Origin: Chryseobacterium turcicum | GTDB lineage: Bacteria; Bacteroidota; Bacteroidia; Flavobacteriales; Weeksellaceae | NCBI RefSeq assembly: GCF_021010565.1 | Contig: NZ_JAJNAY010000001.1 | Location: forward strand, 2,894,001-2,958,000 | DNA: 64,000 nucleotides | Reading direction: 5' to 3' | Part shown: piece by piece, positions 24,005 through 31,507 of the stretch | Numbering within the stretch: position 1 is the stretch's first letter | Layout of the letters: every line of letters begins with the position of its first letter | The notes under the pieces: model-generated | The model's database searches: none | Seen by the model: only the letters and a program-made list of their open reading frames with translations | What the model was told of the DNA's origin: nothing | Made by a program: the position numbers and the translations under genes

Positions 24005-24262
24005 TTATTGATTTTTAAAAGAAAAATTATTTTCTTTCATGTAATTTTTAAGCTTTGAAATTGTATTTTTTCCGAAACCGTGAAATTTCAGCAATTCATT
24101 TTCAGAATAATCTGATAGTTTTCTAAGAGAATCGATCTGTTCTTTTTCCAGCGTTCTTCTTGCAGGCATTGCTATAACGCCTTGTAAAAATTGATTTCCC
24201 TCCACATGATTCTCAGCGCAAATGGGTTTTAAACATTTTGCCATTATTACCAAATTGATCAT
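24005..24262 (-). CDS. Small protein with RNA polymerase alpha-CTD-like helix-hairpin-helix
   Basis: An 85-residue protein. From about residue 32 it follows the pattern of alpha-CTD-like domains: MPARRTLEKEQIDSLRKLSD, then ENELLKFHGFGKNTISKLKN, ending with the hairpin GFGKNT that contacts DNA. The front 31 residues contain two cysteines and no clear fold; alternative starts are ATG at 24244 or 24169. Small single-domain proteins of this type are frequent companions of SRPBCC/VOC clusters in Bacteroidetes and Firmicutes, with no known role. It lies 19 bases after an SRPBCC gene and is likely co-transcribed. Confidence 0.7.
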   Translation of the reverse strand: MINLVIMAKCLKPICAENHVEGNQFLQGVIAMPARRTLEKEQIDSLRKLSDYSENELLKFHGFGKNTISKLKNYMKENNFSFKNQ

Positions 24263-24281
24263 GATTACACGTTTTTAAAGT

Positions 24282-24695
24282 TTAATGGTTTTCTACATAT
24301 TTATGAAAATTATTGAGAATCGCATACCATCCTTCACGCTGCATCTCCACTGAATTTTGTTTTTCAGCATCAAAAATTTGGATTACTTTGGTTGTATTCT
24401 CGTCAATTTTTTCAAAAATCACTTCTACTTCTCTACCATCTTCAATCTGATATTTTATTCTTTCATTCTTATCCACTTCATCATAAATTCCTGCAAAATC
24501 AAATCCGAAGCTGCCGTCTTTTGCTTCCATTCTATTATTGAATTTACCACCGATTTTCAAATCATTTTCAGATTTTGGACAATACCAACTTTCATGGGCA
24601 AAATTCCATTTAACAATATGTTTTGGAGCATTAAAATAATCCCAAACTTTTTCTACTGGTGCCAGTATCGTAATATCAATTTTAACTTTATCCAT
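24282..24695 (-). CDS. SRPBCC domain protein
   Basis: A 137-residue SRPBCC-fold protein with the usual front (DITILAPVEKVWDYFNAPKH), a WYCPKSENDLKIGGKF segment, a DFAGIYDEVDKNERIKY strand pair and a closing helix. It is closer to the activator-of-Hsp90-homologue subgroup found in Bacteroidetes clusters than to the two at 21942 and 22467. It is followed at 19 bases by the alpha-CTD-like gene. The VOC gene upstream is separated by a terminator. Ligand unknown. Confidence 0.85.
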   Translation of the reverse strand: MDKVKIDITILAPVEKVWDYFNAPKHIVKWNFAHESWYCPKSENDLKIGGKFNNRMEAKDGSFGFDFAGIYDEVDKNERIKYQIEDGREVEVIFEKIDENTTKVIQIFDAEKQNSVEMQREGWYAILNNFHKYVENH

Positions 24696-24724
24696 TTAAT
24701 AATTTGTTTTTAGGGTGTAAAAAG

Positions 24725-24749
24725 AAGGGTAAACTCAACATCTACCCTT
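24725..24749 (-). terminator. Terminator hairpin after the VOC gene at 24769
   Basis: AAGGGTA (24725-24731) pairs with TACCCTT (24743-24749), and on the minus strand the stem is followed by CTTTTT. It lies 19 bases past the stop. Confidence 0.65.
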
Positions 24750-24768
24750 TCAATAATTAAATATAAAA

Positions 24769-25200
24769 CTATTTTGTGTATTCTTCATTATAATTAATCA
24801 TCCAATGTACACCAAATTGGTCCTGAAAACTACCGAAATAGTCTCCCCAAAATTGGTCTTCAAGTGGCATTTCAACATTTCCACCTTCTGAAAGTCCTTT
24901 AAAGATTCTTTCTGCATCTTCTCTGGAATCTGGAAATACTGAAACGTAATTATTATTCCCAACGGTTAAGTTTTGCCCAAATGACGGTACAATATCTGAA
25001 GCCATCAAAAGGTCTCCCCCAATAGGAAGCGCAATATGCATTACTCTGTTTTTTTCTTCATCTGATAAATTTTCAGTTCCGGGAGCGTTACCCATTTTAT
25101 GAATTTCTCCAACGAATTCTCCGCCAAACACAGATTTGTAAAATGTGAATGCTTTTTCTGCTGTACCGTCAAAATTGAGGTAAGGATTTAATTTTGCCAT
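24769..25200 (-). CDS. VOC family protein (PhnB-like)
   Basis: A 143-residue single PhnB-like domain: NPYLNFDGTAEKAFTFYKSV at the front, VMHIALPIGGDLLMASD in the middle, GGNVEMPLEDQFWGDYFGSF and a closing DQFGVHWMINY. This is the classic PhnB-like profile, used by proteins of unknown substrate as well as by glyoxalase- or dioxygenase-type enzymes. It is single-domain, unlike the two-domain VOC protein at 23077. A long repeat-bearing spacer lies upstream. Confidence 0.88.
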   Translation of the reverse strand: MAKLNPYLNFDGTAEKAFTFYKSVFGGEFVGEIHKMGNAPGTENLSDEEKNRVMHIALPIGGDLLMASDIVPSFGQNLTVGNNNYVSVFPDSREDAERIFKGLSEGGNVEMPLEDQFWGDYFGSFQDQFGVHWMINYNEEYTK

Positions 25201-25400
25201 GATTTTTATTTTTAAAAGTTAGTTTTTTTTTAACACTAATTTCACTAATGTTTTTTTTCACAAATAACACGATTAAATTGGTGTCTATTGCTGTTTTATT
25301 TTAACGCAAAGAGCGCAAATATTTTTTAGAGCTTGTTTAAATTTTATTAATTTAAATTCTGTGCGATTAAGTTGTGATTTTTTCCAATCATTTTTTATAT

Positions 25401-25508
25401 AATTCTCGCAAATCACACAGATTTAGCAGATTAAAAACTGAGAAACTAATCTGCTAAATCAGCAAAATCTGCGAGATAAATTATTTTCATTTAAATTTAA
25501 ACAGCTCT
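25401..25508. repeat. Interspersed palindromic repeat, family A, inverted copy
   Basis: ATTCTCGCA...AGATTTAGCAGATT pairs with AATCTGCTAAATCAGC...TCTGCGAGA; the outer flank AATTATTTTCATTTAAATTT matches the inverse of the copy at 6309-6401. The remainder of the 25201-25565 spacer is AT-rich, with short pieces of other repeats (AACACTAATTTCACTAATG) and no supportable gene. Confidence 0.7.
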
Positions 25509-25565
25509 TAATCTAATTGAGAATATTTTTTGTTCGCAAAGGCGTTCTACTCAGCAAAGACTACA

Positions 25566-26090
25566 TTAATATTTCATATTTTCGTCAAAATCGTATTTCA
25601 TTCCTTCGTAATTAAGGATTCTACGCATTAATCCTATTTGTCCGCAGAGATAATCTTCGCGACCGATGCACATTCCGATAAAATTGAGTACATTTTCAGG
25701 AAAAAACTCAATATTCATTCCCATTGGAAAAGCTTTATCTAAATCTTCATCTGAAGCTTCCAATAATTTTTGATAAACAAGAGGTGAAATTTTATGAAAA
25801 GAACCTTTCAACTGCTGTAAAGACGGATATTCTAAATTTTCATCTAACGCTTTTCCCTGAAAGAAAAAATCTTTAAACTCAAATTCTTCATTCAAACCGA
25901 GTACGCTTCCCATTGCATAACGCATATCGAGAAAATTTCCAACCATCCAAATGATATGGTTGGTTCTGCCTTCAATTCTTTTTAAGGCATCTTCTTCTGA
26001 AATCCTGTCAAGAACCATCAGAAAATTCTGACTATGTCCTCGAAATGCAGGAATAATGATTTCTAATTTTGTTGATTTTGGAGTGTCCAT
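25566..26090 (-). CDS. DinB-like family protein
   Basis: A 174-residue helical protein. TNHIIWMVGNFLDMRYAMG, with the first His, fits helix 2 of a DinB/YfiT-type four-helix bundle, but the following metal ligands seen in classic members are not obvious. The C-terminal part (NVLNFIGMCIGREDYLCGQI) takes the place of the usual H-x-x-x-H segment with Gly-Arg-Glu instead. It may therefore be a divergent or metal-free member. DinB-like proteins are thiol-dependent metalloproteins linked to stress. Role here unknown. Confidence 0.65.
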   Translation of the reverse strand: MDTPKSTKLEIIIPAFRGHSQNFLMVLDRISEEDALKRIEGRTNHIIWMVGNFLDMRYAMGSVLGLNEEFEFKDFFFQGKALDENLEYPSLQQLKGSFHKISPLVYQKLLEASDEDLDKAFPMGMNIEFFPENVLNFIGMCIGREDYLCGQIGLMRRILNYEGMKYDFDENMKY

Positions 26091-26178
26091 AATTTGATTT
26101 TTATTTATTTAGCCACAGGTTCTTCCGATTTACATAGATAATTATGATTATAAGACTCTGTAGATTTATTATTAATTT

Positions 26179-26245
26179 CCTCTCGTAGATTTTACGGATT
26201 GAGCAGATATTTTCAGATTAAACAATCTGCGTTATCAGCTAAATT
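26179..26245. repeat. Interspersed repeat, family A, diverged copy
   Basis: CTCTCGTAGATTTTACGGATTG with GAGCAGAT... then ATCTGCGTTATCAGCTAAATTTGCAA. The left part matches the copy at 31-63 closely, the right part matches the palindrome arm of the copies at 6309 and 25401. Confidence 0.55.
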
Positions 26246-26261
26246 TGCAATAATTTAAAAA

Positions 26262-26669
26262 TTATTCAGTAGGCATTTGAGAGATATCAGCAAATGTTAC
26301 ATTCCAACCATGACCGTTGATGTCCCAAAAAGAGTTCTGGTACATCCATCCATAATCCTGAGGTTCTTCATGTTGAGTTGCTCCGTTTTCAACAGCTGCG
26401 TTAACAATTTTATCAACTTCTTCACGACTGTTTAAGCCAATAGCTACCAAAACCTGCGTAGTATCACCTTTTGGAATCGGTCTTTCTGAAAAAGTCTGGA
26501 AATATTCTTCCGTTAAAAACATCACGTAAATAGTATCGCTCAACACAACACAAACTGCTTTGTCATCTGAAAACTGTTCGTTAATAGTGAATCCTACATT
26601 CGTCCAGAATTCTTTTGTTTTTAGAATGTCTTTTACCGGAAGGTTGACATAAATTTGGTTGATTTTCAT
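26262..26669 (-). CDS. VOC family protein (glyoxalase/bleomycin-resistance type)
   Basis: About 135 residues starting at MKINQIYVNLPVKDILKTKE; the frame stays open 11 codons further but that stretch lacks the conserved start of the fold. The VOC pattern continues with FWTNVGFTINEQFSD, VCVVLSDTIYVMFLTEEYF and the closing YGWMYQNSFWDINGHGWNV, which holds a likely metal-ligand Glu/His region. This subgroup is common in Flavobacteriia and is annotated as lactoylglutathione lyase-like without evidence for the substrate. It is 78 bases downstream of the Crp/Fnr gene, so the two could be linked. Confidence 0.85.
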   Translation of the reverse strand: MKINQIYVNLPVKDILKTKEFWTNVGFTINEQFSDDKAVCVVLSDTIYVMFLTEEYFQTFSERPIPKGDTTQVLVAIGLNSREEVDKIVNAAVENGATQHEEPQDYGWMYQNSFWDINGHGWNVTFADISQMPTE

Positions 26670-26746
26670 ATTGTAATTTTTGGGTGTAATACTTTTAACC
26701 AAAATTACTAAGTCGCTACGAAAATCAACTTGCCATAAGACAAGAT

Positions 26747-27337
26747 TTAATTTTTCTTGGGATGGGAAACCAATTCTTTACGAATTCGGCTTAAAGAAGT
26801 GTCTGTCACACCTAAGTAGGAAGCAATTTGCTTTAGTGGAGCAAATTGTACAACATGAGGTTTTTGTTCTAATAAATTGAGGTAACGTTTGGTGGCAGAA
26901 AGCGTAAACATCTCTACAGAACGTTGTTTATAAATGAAAAGTTGCTGAGACATCCATGCTCTTCCCCATTCTCTGAGGTTTGGGATTTTGTGAAATAATT
27001 CCTGAAAGGTTTCAAAATCAAATTTCCAGCATTCGCAATCTGTAATGCAAACAATATTTTCCTGAGTCGGAATTCTTTGGAATAATGATGAAACATCAAT
27101 AATGATTTCATTTTCTACAAAAAAGTGGGTGGTGACTTCATTTCCATTAAAATCATTGACCCATGAACGAGCAAGACCTTTTTCTAAAATATAATATTCA
27201 TTGGCGGTTTTTCCTTCTTCGAGAATGTATTCTCCTTTTTGAAAACTTACTTTTTCATGAGCCTGAAAAATTTCAACAAGTTCTTTCTGAAAGAAAAAAG
27301 GAAAATCGCGATAAACATCAAAGGCTTTGCTAGTCAT
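26747..27337 (-). CDS. Crp/Fnr family transcriptional regulator
   Basis: A 196-residue protein. Residues 15-125 form a cyclic-nucleotide-binding beta barrel (EKVSFQKGEYILEEGKTANE, ARSWVNDFNGNEVTTHFFVE). The C-terminal part is helical and ends with a winged helix-turn-helix containing PLKQIASYLGVTDTSLSRIR. No Cys cluster for an FeS centre is present, so it is not an oxygen-sensing Fnr. The phosphate-binding Arg-Ala pair of true cAMP receptors is not evident, so the ligand is uncertain. It is the first gene of the same-strand VOC/SRPBCC series and may regulate it. Confidence 0.88.
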   Translation of the reverse strand: MTSKAFDVYRDFPFFFQKELVEIFQAHEKVSFQKGEYILEEGKTANEYYILEKGLARSWVNDFNGNEVTTHFFVENEIIIDVSSLFQRIPTQENIVCITDCECWKFDFETFQELFHKIPNLREWGRAWMSQQLFIYKQRSVEMFTLSATKRYLNLLEQKPHVVQFAPLKQIASYLGVTDTSLSRIRKELVSHPKKN

Positions 27338-27510
27338 CCAAATACTATTTTGAGATTTTAAATTTATAATTTTTATTGGAATTGAACGTATTTTTTTTGA
27401 CAGCTTAAATTTTCAACTCATCGTAAGGTTTTTAAATCCCTAATACTTATTATCATTGTTGTCCGATTAAAACAATAAACAAATTGACAAACTCAATGTT
27501 AATAATGTAA

Positions 27511-27671
27511 ATCGATAGGTCGCTCCTCTGGAGCTTTGTTTTGGATTATTTCATTTTTTCTATTAACAGAAAATCCCGATGGGATTAATGCAGCTCCATT
27601 AGGAGCAAACTGTTAATAGAAAATAGTGGTTCTTTTATCATTAAAGCTCCTGAGGAGCGAGCTGTTAATTG
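27511..27671. repeat. Interspersed REP-like repeat with GCTCC/GGAGC hairpins
   Basis: Four short palindromes occur in one block: GCTCCTCTGGAGC, CCCGATGGG, GCTCCATTAGGAGC and GCTCCTGAGGAGC, with CTGTTAAT repeated between them. Such composite blocks are scattered in this kind of genome. No gene is supportable in the 27338-28091 spacer. Confidence 0.65.
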
Positions 27672-27735
27672 TATTTCTAATTTTTACCGGACATCAATGA
27701 TTTATCATAAATATCTATAATTGGTAATAAGTTAG

Positions 27736-27890
27736 TTTTTAACAGCTTATTTGTTTTTCCTTAGGAAACCTAATCTAATGGTTCGACGAAGTCGATTTAA
27801 GATACTTTATATTTAGTATATTAAGATTCCTACGGAAAGACAAAATGTCTGCTGGTTTCTAAACTTTGGTTAAAAACGGACATTCATAAT
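27736..27890. repeat. Interspersed repeat, family C, copy 2
   Basis: TAAGATTCCTACGGAAAGACAAAATG and later GGTTAAAAACGGACATTCATAAT match the right part of the family C copy at 6712-6830 in order. The left palindrome arm is represented by CTTAGGAAACCTAATCTAATGG. Confidence 0.5.
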
Positions 27891-27917
27891 ATTTATAAAT
27901 TGATTTTCTGTTTTAAG

Positions 27918-28085
27918 ACAAACACCCTTGTTTTAACTAAAACAGATTTCTACGAAAGGATAAACACACCCGTTTTAATACAAACAGAATTGTGTTTTTA
28001 TTAAATCACTATTGTTTTAACCAAAACAGATTTGCGATTGAGTACAAACACCTTTGTTATAATTAAAAATCAGATTTACAAGAAT
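27918..28085 (+). repeat. 42-bp tandem repeat array (four units; 21-bp substructure), indel-free
   Basis: Four units of exactly 42 bases run without a gap: 27918-27959, 27960-28001, 28002-28043 and 28044-28085. The common pattern is ACAAACACCnTTGTTTTAAC then nAAAACAGATTTnnnnn. In the forward frame they read as 14-residue units like TNTLVLTKTDFYER, but unit 3 begins with TAA. As with the 21-bp array at 8345 the spacing is a multiple of 21. Confidence 0.65.
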
Positions 28086-28091
28086 AAATAT

Positions 28092-29303
28092 TTAAAACAA
28101 AGAAAGCTGAATCGGCTTTGGTTTTGAAGGTTTTTCTGCATCCCCAAAAACAGTTTTTCCACCAAAACGCCAAGAGTTTTGTCTTTCTTCTTCAATCACC
28201 TCATTAATATCAAAATCTGGTGTGAAGTTTTTCTCAGCTTCAGAAATAATCGTGTGAAGCTTATTGATAGACTGCAATTTGTCTGAATTTCCCAACTTAG
28301 ATTTTTCAATTCCTTTTTGCAAAATTGAAATTGTCTCGTCATAAACATTGATGGGAACAGGAAACGGATGACCGTCTTTTCCACCATTCGCAAACGAAAA
28401 TCTCGCAGGGTCTCTGAATCTTGAAGGCGCCCCATGAATCACTTCACTTACCAATGCCAAACTTTGTAAAGTTCGCGGTCCTACGCCTTTTAATAACAAT
28501 AATTCTTCAAAATTTTCAGGTGGCTTTTCTCGGGTCATGTACAAAAGTGTGCCCAGTTTTTTCAAATCTACATCCGAAGCACGTACGTCATGATGAGCAG
28601 GCAGAATGAGATTGGCAAAATCCTGCATTATTTTTTCTGAATTGGTGTGTGAGATTTCCAAGATTCCTTTGCGGCTGTTTTTAGCTTCACTCGCTGTTAG
28701 ATTTAAAATTTCACCTCTATTAATCCCTTGAATTCCTTTGTGTGGTTCTTCTACAAAAGATTCCATATTTTCAGAATGCCAATGGTAACGTCGCGCTGTG
28801 CCATCAGAATCATTCATTCCTTGCTGTACAACTGCCCAATTTCCTTCATCTGACAAAATAAAATTATGAAGATACAGTTGATAACCATCCTGAATCGCAG
28901 TATTATCCACTTTTGCAGAGAGTTTACTTGCACGAACCAATTCGTTTCCATTTAGTCCGGTTTTATCAGCAATAACTAATAATTCATTCGGAGTTTCTTT
29001 GGAAAGCTTGCCTTTTCCACCACAAATATAAATTCCTAGTTCTTTAGAATTAGGATTAATGCTGCGTTTTAATGCTCCCATTACCGAAGTTGTGATGCCT
29101 GAAGAATGCCAATCCATTCCCATTACCGCACCGAAACTTTGAAACCAAAACGGGTCTGCTAATCTGCGAAGCACTTCATTTTTACCATAATCTGCTAACA
29201 TTACTTCTACGATGGAAAGTCCGAGCACGGCCATTCTTTCGTATAGCCAAGGCGGTACTTTTCCGTAATGAAGTGGTAAAGTTGCGGTTCCGGAGCGTTT
29301 CAT
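28092..29303 (-). CDS. DUF763 domain protein
   Basis: A 403-residue cytoplasmic protein of the DUF763 family: the start SGTATLPLHYGKVPPWLYER, the following WFQSFGAVMGMDWHSSGITT and the C-terminal helix-hairpin-helix-like segment (LLLKGVGPRTLQSLALVSEV) are characteristic. The family occurs in archaea and bacteria and has no established function; the HhH element suggests DNA association. The start codon lies 9 bases after a twelve-copy CTATCAA repeat that fills the leader. Family is secure, function unknown. Confidence 0.9.
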   Translation of the reverse strand: MKRSGTATLPLHYGKVPPWLYERMAVLGLSIVEVMLADYGKNEVLRRLADPFWFQSFGAVMGMDWHSSGITTSVMGALKRSINPNSKELGIYICGGKGKLSKETPNELLVIADKTGLNGNELVRASKLSAKVDNTAIQDGYQLYLHNFILSDEGNWAVVQQGMNDSDGTARRYHWHSENMESFVEEPHKGIQGINRGEILNLTASEAKNSRKGILEISHTNSEKIMQDFANLILPAHHDVRASDVDLKKLGTLLYMTREKPPENFEELLLLKGVGPRTLQSLALVSEVIHGAPSRFRDPARFSFANGGKDGHPFPVPINVYDETISILQKGIEKSKLGNSDKLQSINKLHTIISEAEKNFTPDFDINEVIEEERQNSWRFGGKTVFGDAEKPSKPKPIQLSLF

Positions 29304-29312
29304 TTATTAGAA

Positions 29313-29396
29313 TTGATAGTTGATAGTTGATAGTTGATAGTTGATAGTTGATAGTTGATAGTTGATAGTTGATAGTTGATAGTTGATAGTTGATAG
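29313..29396 (-). repeat. Heptamer simple-sequence repeat (CTATCAA)12 in a leader
   Basis: Twelve perfect copies of TTGATAG on the plus strand (84 bases) lie between a -7 element (TAATTTTG at 29398-29405) and the DUF763 start codon at 29303. On the coding strand the last copy ends nine bases before ATG. Copy-number change would shift leader length by seven bases at a time. Confidence 0.92.
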
Positions 29397-29397
29397 G

Positions 29398-29405
29398 CAA
29401 AATTA
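29398..29405 (-). promoter_or_regulatory. Candidate -7 element for the DUF763 gene (TAATTTTG)
   Basis: CAAAATTA on the plus strand is a full TAnnTTTG match directly upstream of the heptamer array. If used, transcription would begin at or within the first repeats. Confidence 0.45.
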
Positions 29406-29499
29406 AAGCCTTACAGTTGAAATACATAAGGCTTTAACATTTTTATTTTTTTGATGCAATGATTTTTAATTAACTAAAATTAATAGAATAATATTAGAC

Positions 29500-29847
29500 T
29501 TATTGATGTGAAAGAATATTAATGAGCTTTCCGAACGGGTCTATCACAAAGAATCTTCGAACACCCCAATCTTCATTGGTTATTTTGTAGATAATTTTAA
29601 ATTCTGAATCTACCATTTTGTCATATATTTCATCGACATTATCAACTTCAATAGAAAAGTCGGGAACCTTGGTGTCATTTCCACCTTGAGTTGCAAAACT
29701 TATCTGAACTTTTGATTTTTCCTCATTACCGAAAGTTTTAATCCAGCCATGATTCATCAATGTTTCGAGACCCAAAATATCATGATAAAATACATCAGCT
29801 TTAGATAAATCTTCAGTTTTTATATTGGCTACGATTCTTTTTACCAT
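29500..29847 (-). CDS. VOC family protein
   Basis: About 115 residues from the start at MVKRIVANIKTEDLSKADVF; a longer frame of 12 codons upstream is AT-rich and lacks family similarity. The fold is glyoxalase/bleomycin-resistance type: FYHDILGLETLMNHGWIKTF, IDVDNVDEIYDKM-like central helix (VEVDNVDEIYDKMVDSEF here as IEVDNVDE) and the end RRFFVIDPFGKLINILSHQ, where the Glu/Asp-Pro-Phe-Gly loop is typical. Substrate unknown. It is flanked by the YitT terminator upstream and the DUF763 leader region downstream. Confidence 0.8.
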   Translation of the reverse strand: MVKRIVANIKTEDLSKADVFYHDILGLETLMNHGWIKTFGNEEKSKVQISFATQGGNDTKVPDFSIEVDNVDEIYDKMVDSEFKIIYKITNEDWGVRRFFVIDPFGKLINILSHQ

Positions 29848-29887
29848 TTCATTAAAATTAAAATTTAAGTTTAAAATTAACAAAAAA

Positions 29888-29913
29888 GCCTTGTAAAAAT
29901 AATTCTACAAGGC
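29888..29913 (-). terminator. Terminator after the HD-YitT operon
   Basis: GCCTTGTA (29888-29895) pairs with TACAAGGC (29906-29913), and the minus strand continues with six T. It lies about 24 bases past the YitT stop. Confidence 0.8.
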
Positions 29914-29936
29914 AATATTTATTATTAATTTGAACT

Positions 29937-30818
29937 TTAATGCTTCACAATTTCCTTTACAATTCCGCCTTGAGGTTCTCTTACGGTTTGGGTAAAAATA
30001 AATGCTTTCGGATCAATTGAACGAACAATATTCTGTAGTTTTCGAACTTCCAGCCTGGTTACAATTGTAAAAATAATATCGGCATCGGCGCTTTGCTCAA
30101 AAGATTCTTTCATAAAACCTCTTTCTCCTCTGTAAACAGTAATTCCTTTATTCATCGTTAAAACCAAAGCTTTTTTAATCTCTTCGCTGTTTCCTGAAAT
30201 AATCGTTACTCCTGTATAGGCTTCAATTCCTTCAATCACATATTTAGTAATCTGACTAGCCACGAGATACGTCATAATTGCATACAAAGCGGTTTCAAAT
30301 TTAAGAAAAACGGTTGCGATGATAAAGATAATCACATTCATTCCTAAAATAATTTCGGTGATACTGAAACTACTTTTTTTGAATGTTAATAATGCTAAAA
30401 CTTCCATTCCGTCGAAAGTTCCGCCACCTCGCATAGATAAACCGATTCCAATTCCCATGAAAAATCCGCCAAATACAGCGACCAATAATTTGTCATGGGT
30501 CACTTCCGGAAAAGGGACGAAAAAAATGGTGATGATGATTAGTAAAATCGTTAAAAAACTTCTGATGGCAAAGTGTTTTCCGATTTGGAAGTACGCCAGA
30601 ATGATAAATGGTAAGTTTAAAACCAATAGAACGACTCCGAGATTCCAATGGTAAACTTCGTGAAGTAAAAGTGAAACACCGGTAACACCACCATCTAAAA
30701 AGTGATTGGGAACGAGGAAAGATTTTAAAGCAAAACTCGCAGAAATAACTCCTAAAACGAGATAAATAATATCTGAAAGAGTAAAAAGCGGGCCATGTTT
30801 AGTTGAAGCAGAGCTCAT
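29937..30818 (-). CDS. YitT family membrane protein
   Basis: A 293-residue protein. About six hydrophobic helices fill residues 15-190, including FFVPFP and the glycine-rich GGFFMGIGIGLSMRGGGTFD loop typical of YitT. The C-terminal 95 residues are a soluble DUF2179 domain (GVTIISGNSEEIKKALVLTM, IVTRLEVRKLQNIVRSIDPK). The family is wide-spread and uncharacterised; an ion or small-solute transporter is a common guess without proof. It starts 7 bases after the HD gene's stop, so the two form an operon that ends in a strong terminator. Confidence 0.88.
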   Translation of the reverse strand: MSSASTKHGPLFTLSDIIYLVLGVISASFALKSFLVPNHFLDGGVTGVSLLLHEVYHWNLGVVLLVLNLPFIILAYFQIGKHFAIRSFLTILLIIITIFFVPFPEVTHDKLLVAVFGGFFMGIGIGLSMRGGGTFDGMEVLALLTFKKSSFSITEIILGMNVIIFIIATVFLKFETALYAIMTYLVASQITKYVIEGIEAYTGVTIISGNSEEIKKALVLTMNKGITVYRGERGFMKESFEQSADADIIFTIVTRLEVRKLQNIVRSIDPKAFIFTQTVREPQGGIVKEIVKH

Positions 30819-30825
30819 AAAGTAA

Positions 30826-31410
30826 TCAGTTGTTTTTTAGTTTTGTTTTAATAATATTCAGGTTATCCTGTTTTTTTTCTTTTCTGGTATTGATGGCAGT
30901 TTCTGTGAAATAATGATGGCTTTCTAAGAATTTCTCCTGTAATAAATTCCAATCACGCTCGGAATTGACAATTCCGAACATCGAAAGTTCTTCAAACAAC
31001 TTATCACCAATTACAAAAAAGTCATCTCTTCCCAAGTAATCTAAATCGGCATCGGCAACGATTTGTTCTAAATGGTTTTTCGGAGTCTGAGGAATTTTTG
31101 TCGCCATGATCATTCCTTTTATTTTATCTAACTGATCTTGCGAAAAGCCATATTCTAACAGATATTCTGCAGCAATTTCACATGATTTTTCCTCATGATT
31201 TTTTGATCCGTATAAAAATCCGGTATCGTGAAACAACGCCGCGGTTTTTAGCAATACTAAATCTTCATCACTAACTCCTTCAGATTTAGCAATTTTTTCT
31301 ACAGCATCGATAACGTCTTTTACGTGCATCACGCTGTGATAAGAAAGATGCTCAGGAAGGTTTTCTCTGAGTCTTTTTAATATGAGTTTATTTAGTTTTT
31401 CGTATTCCAT
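30826..31410 (-). CDS. HD domain phosphohydrolase
   Basis: A 194-residue protein with an HD-type metal phosphohydrolase core: HSVMHVKDVIDAVEKIAKSE, then the catalytic pair in ALFHDTGFLYGSKNHEEKSC and the later Asp of VADADLDYLGRDDF. Such enzymes cleave nucleotides or their derivatives in the cytoplasm. There is no GYP motif, so it is not a c-di-GMP HD-GYP enzyme. It is co-transcribed with yitT (7-base gap). A -7 element lies about 50 bases upstream. Confidence 0.88.
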   Translation of the reverse strand: MEYEKLNKLILKRLRENLPEHLSYHSVMHVKDVIDAVEKIAKSEGVSDEDLVLLKTAALFHDTGFLYGSKNHEEKSCEIAAEYLLEYGFSQDQLDKIKGMIMATKIPQTPKNHLEQIVADADLDYLGRDDFFVIGDKLFEELSMFGIVNSERDWNLLQEKFLESHHYFTETAINTRKEKKQDNLNIIKTKLKNN

Positions 31411-31456
31411 ATTTAAAATAGAAAATGTTTTTTAAATTTTGTGAACTTTTAATTTT

Positions 31457-31464
31457 CAAAGATA
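31457..31464 (-). promoter_or_regulatory. Candidate -7 element for the HD-YitT operon (TATCTTTG)
   Basis: CAAAGATA on the plus strand, a full TAnnTTTG match 46 bases before the HD gene's start, the same octamer as at 164 and 10603. It lies inside the spacer after the cyclase operon. Confidence 0.5.
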
Positions 31465-31507
31465 AAATGCTTTAAATTCAGCAAGAAAACTTTTGTTTCT
31501 TTTGTGG

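Noticed and set aside
29313..29396. Open frame on the minus strand with a repeated INYQLST peptide
   Set aside because: It is only the translation of the CTATCAA simple-sequence repeat, and it runs out of frame into the DUF763 gene.
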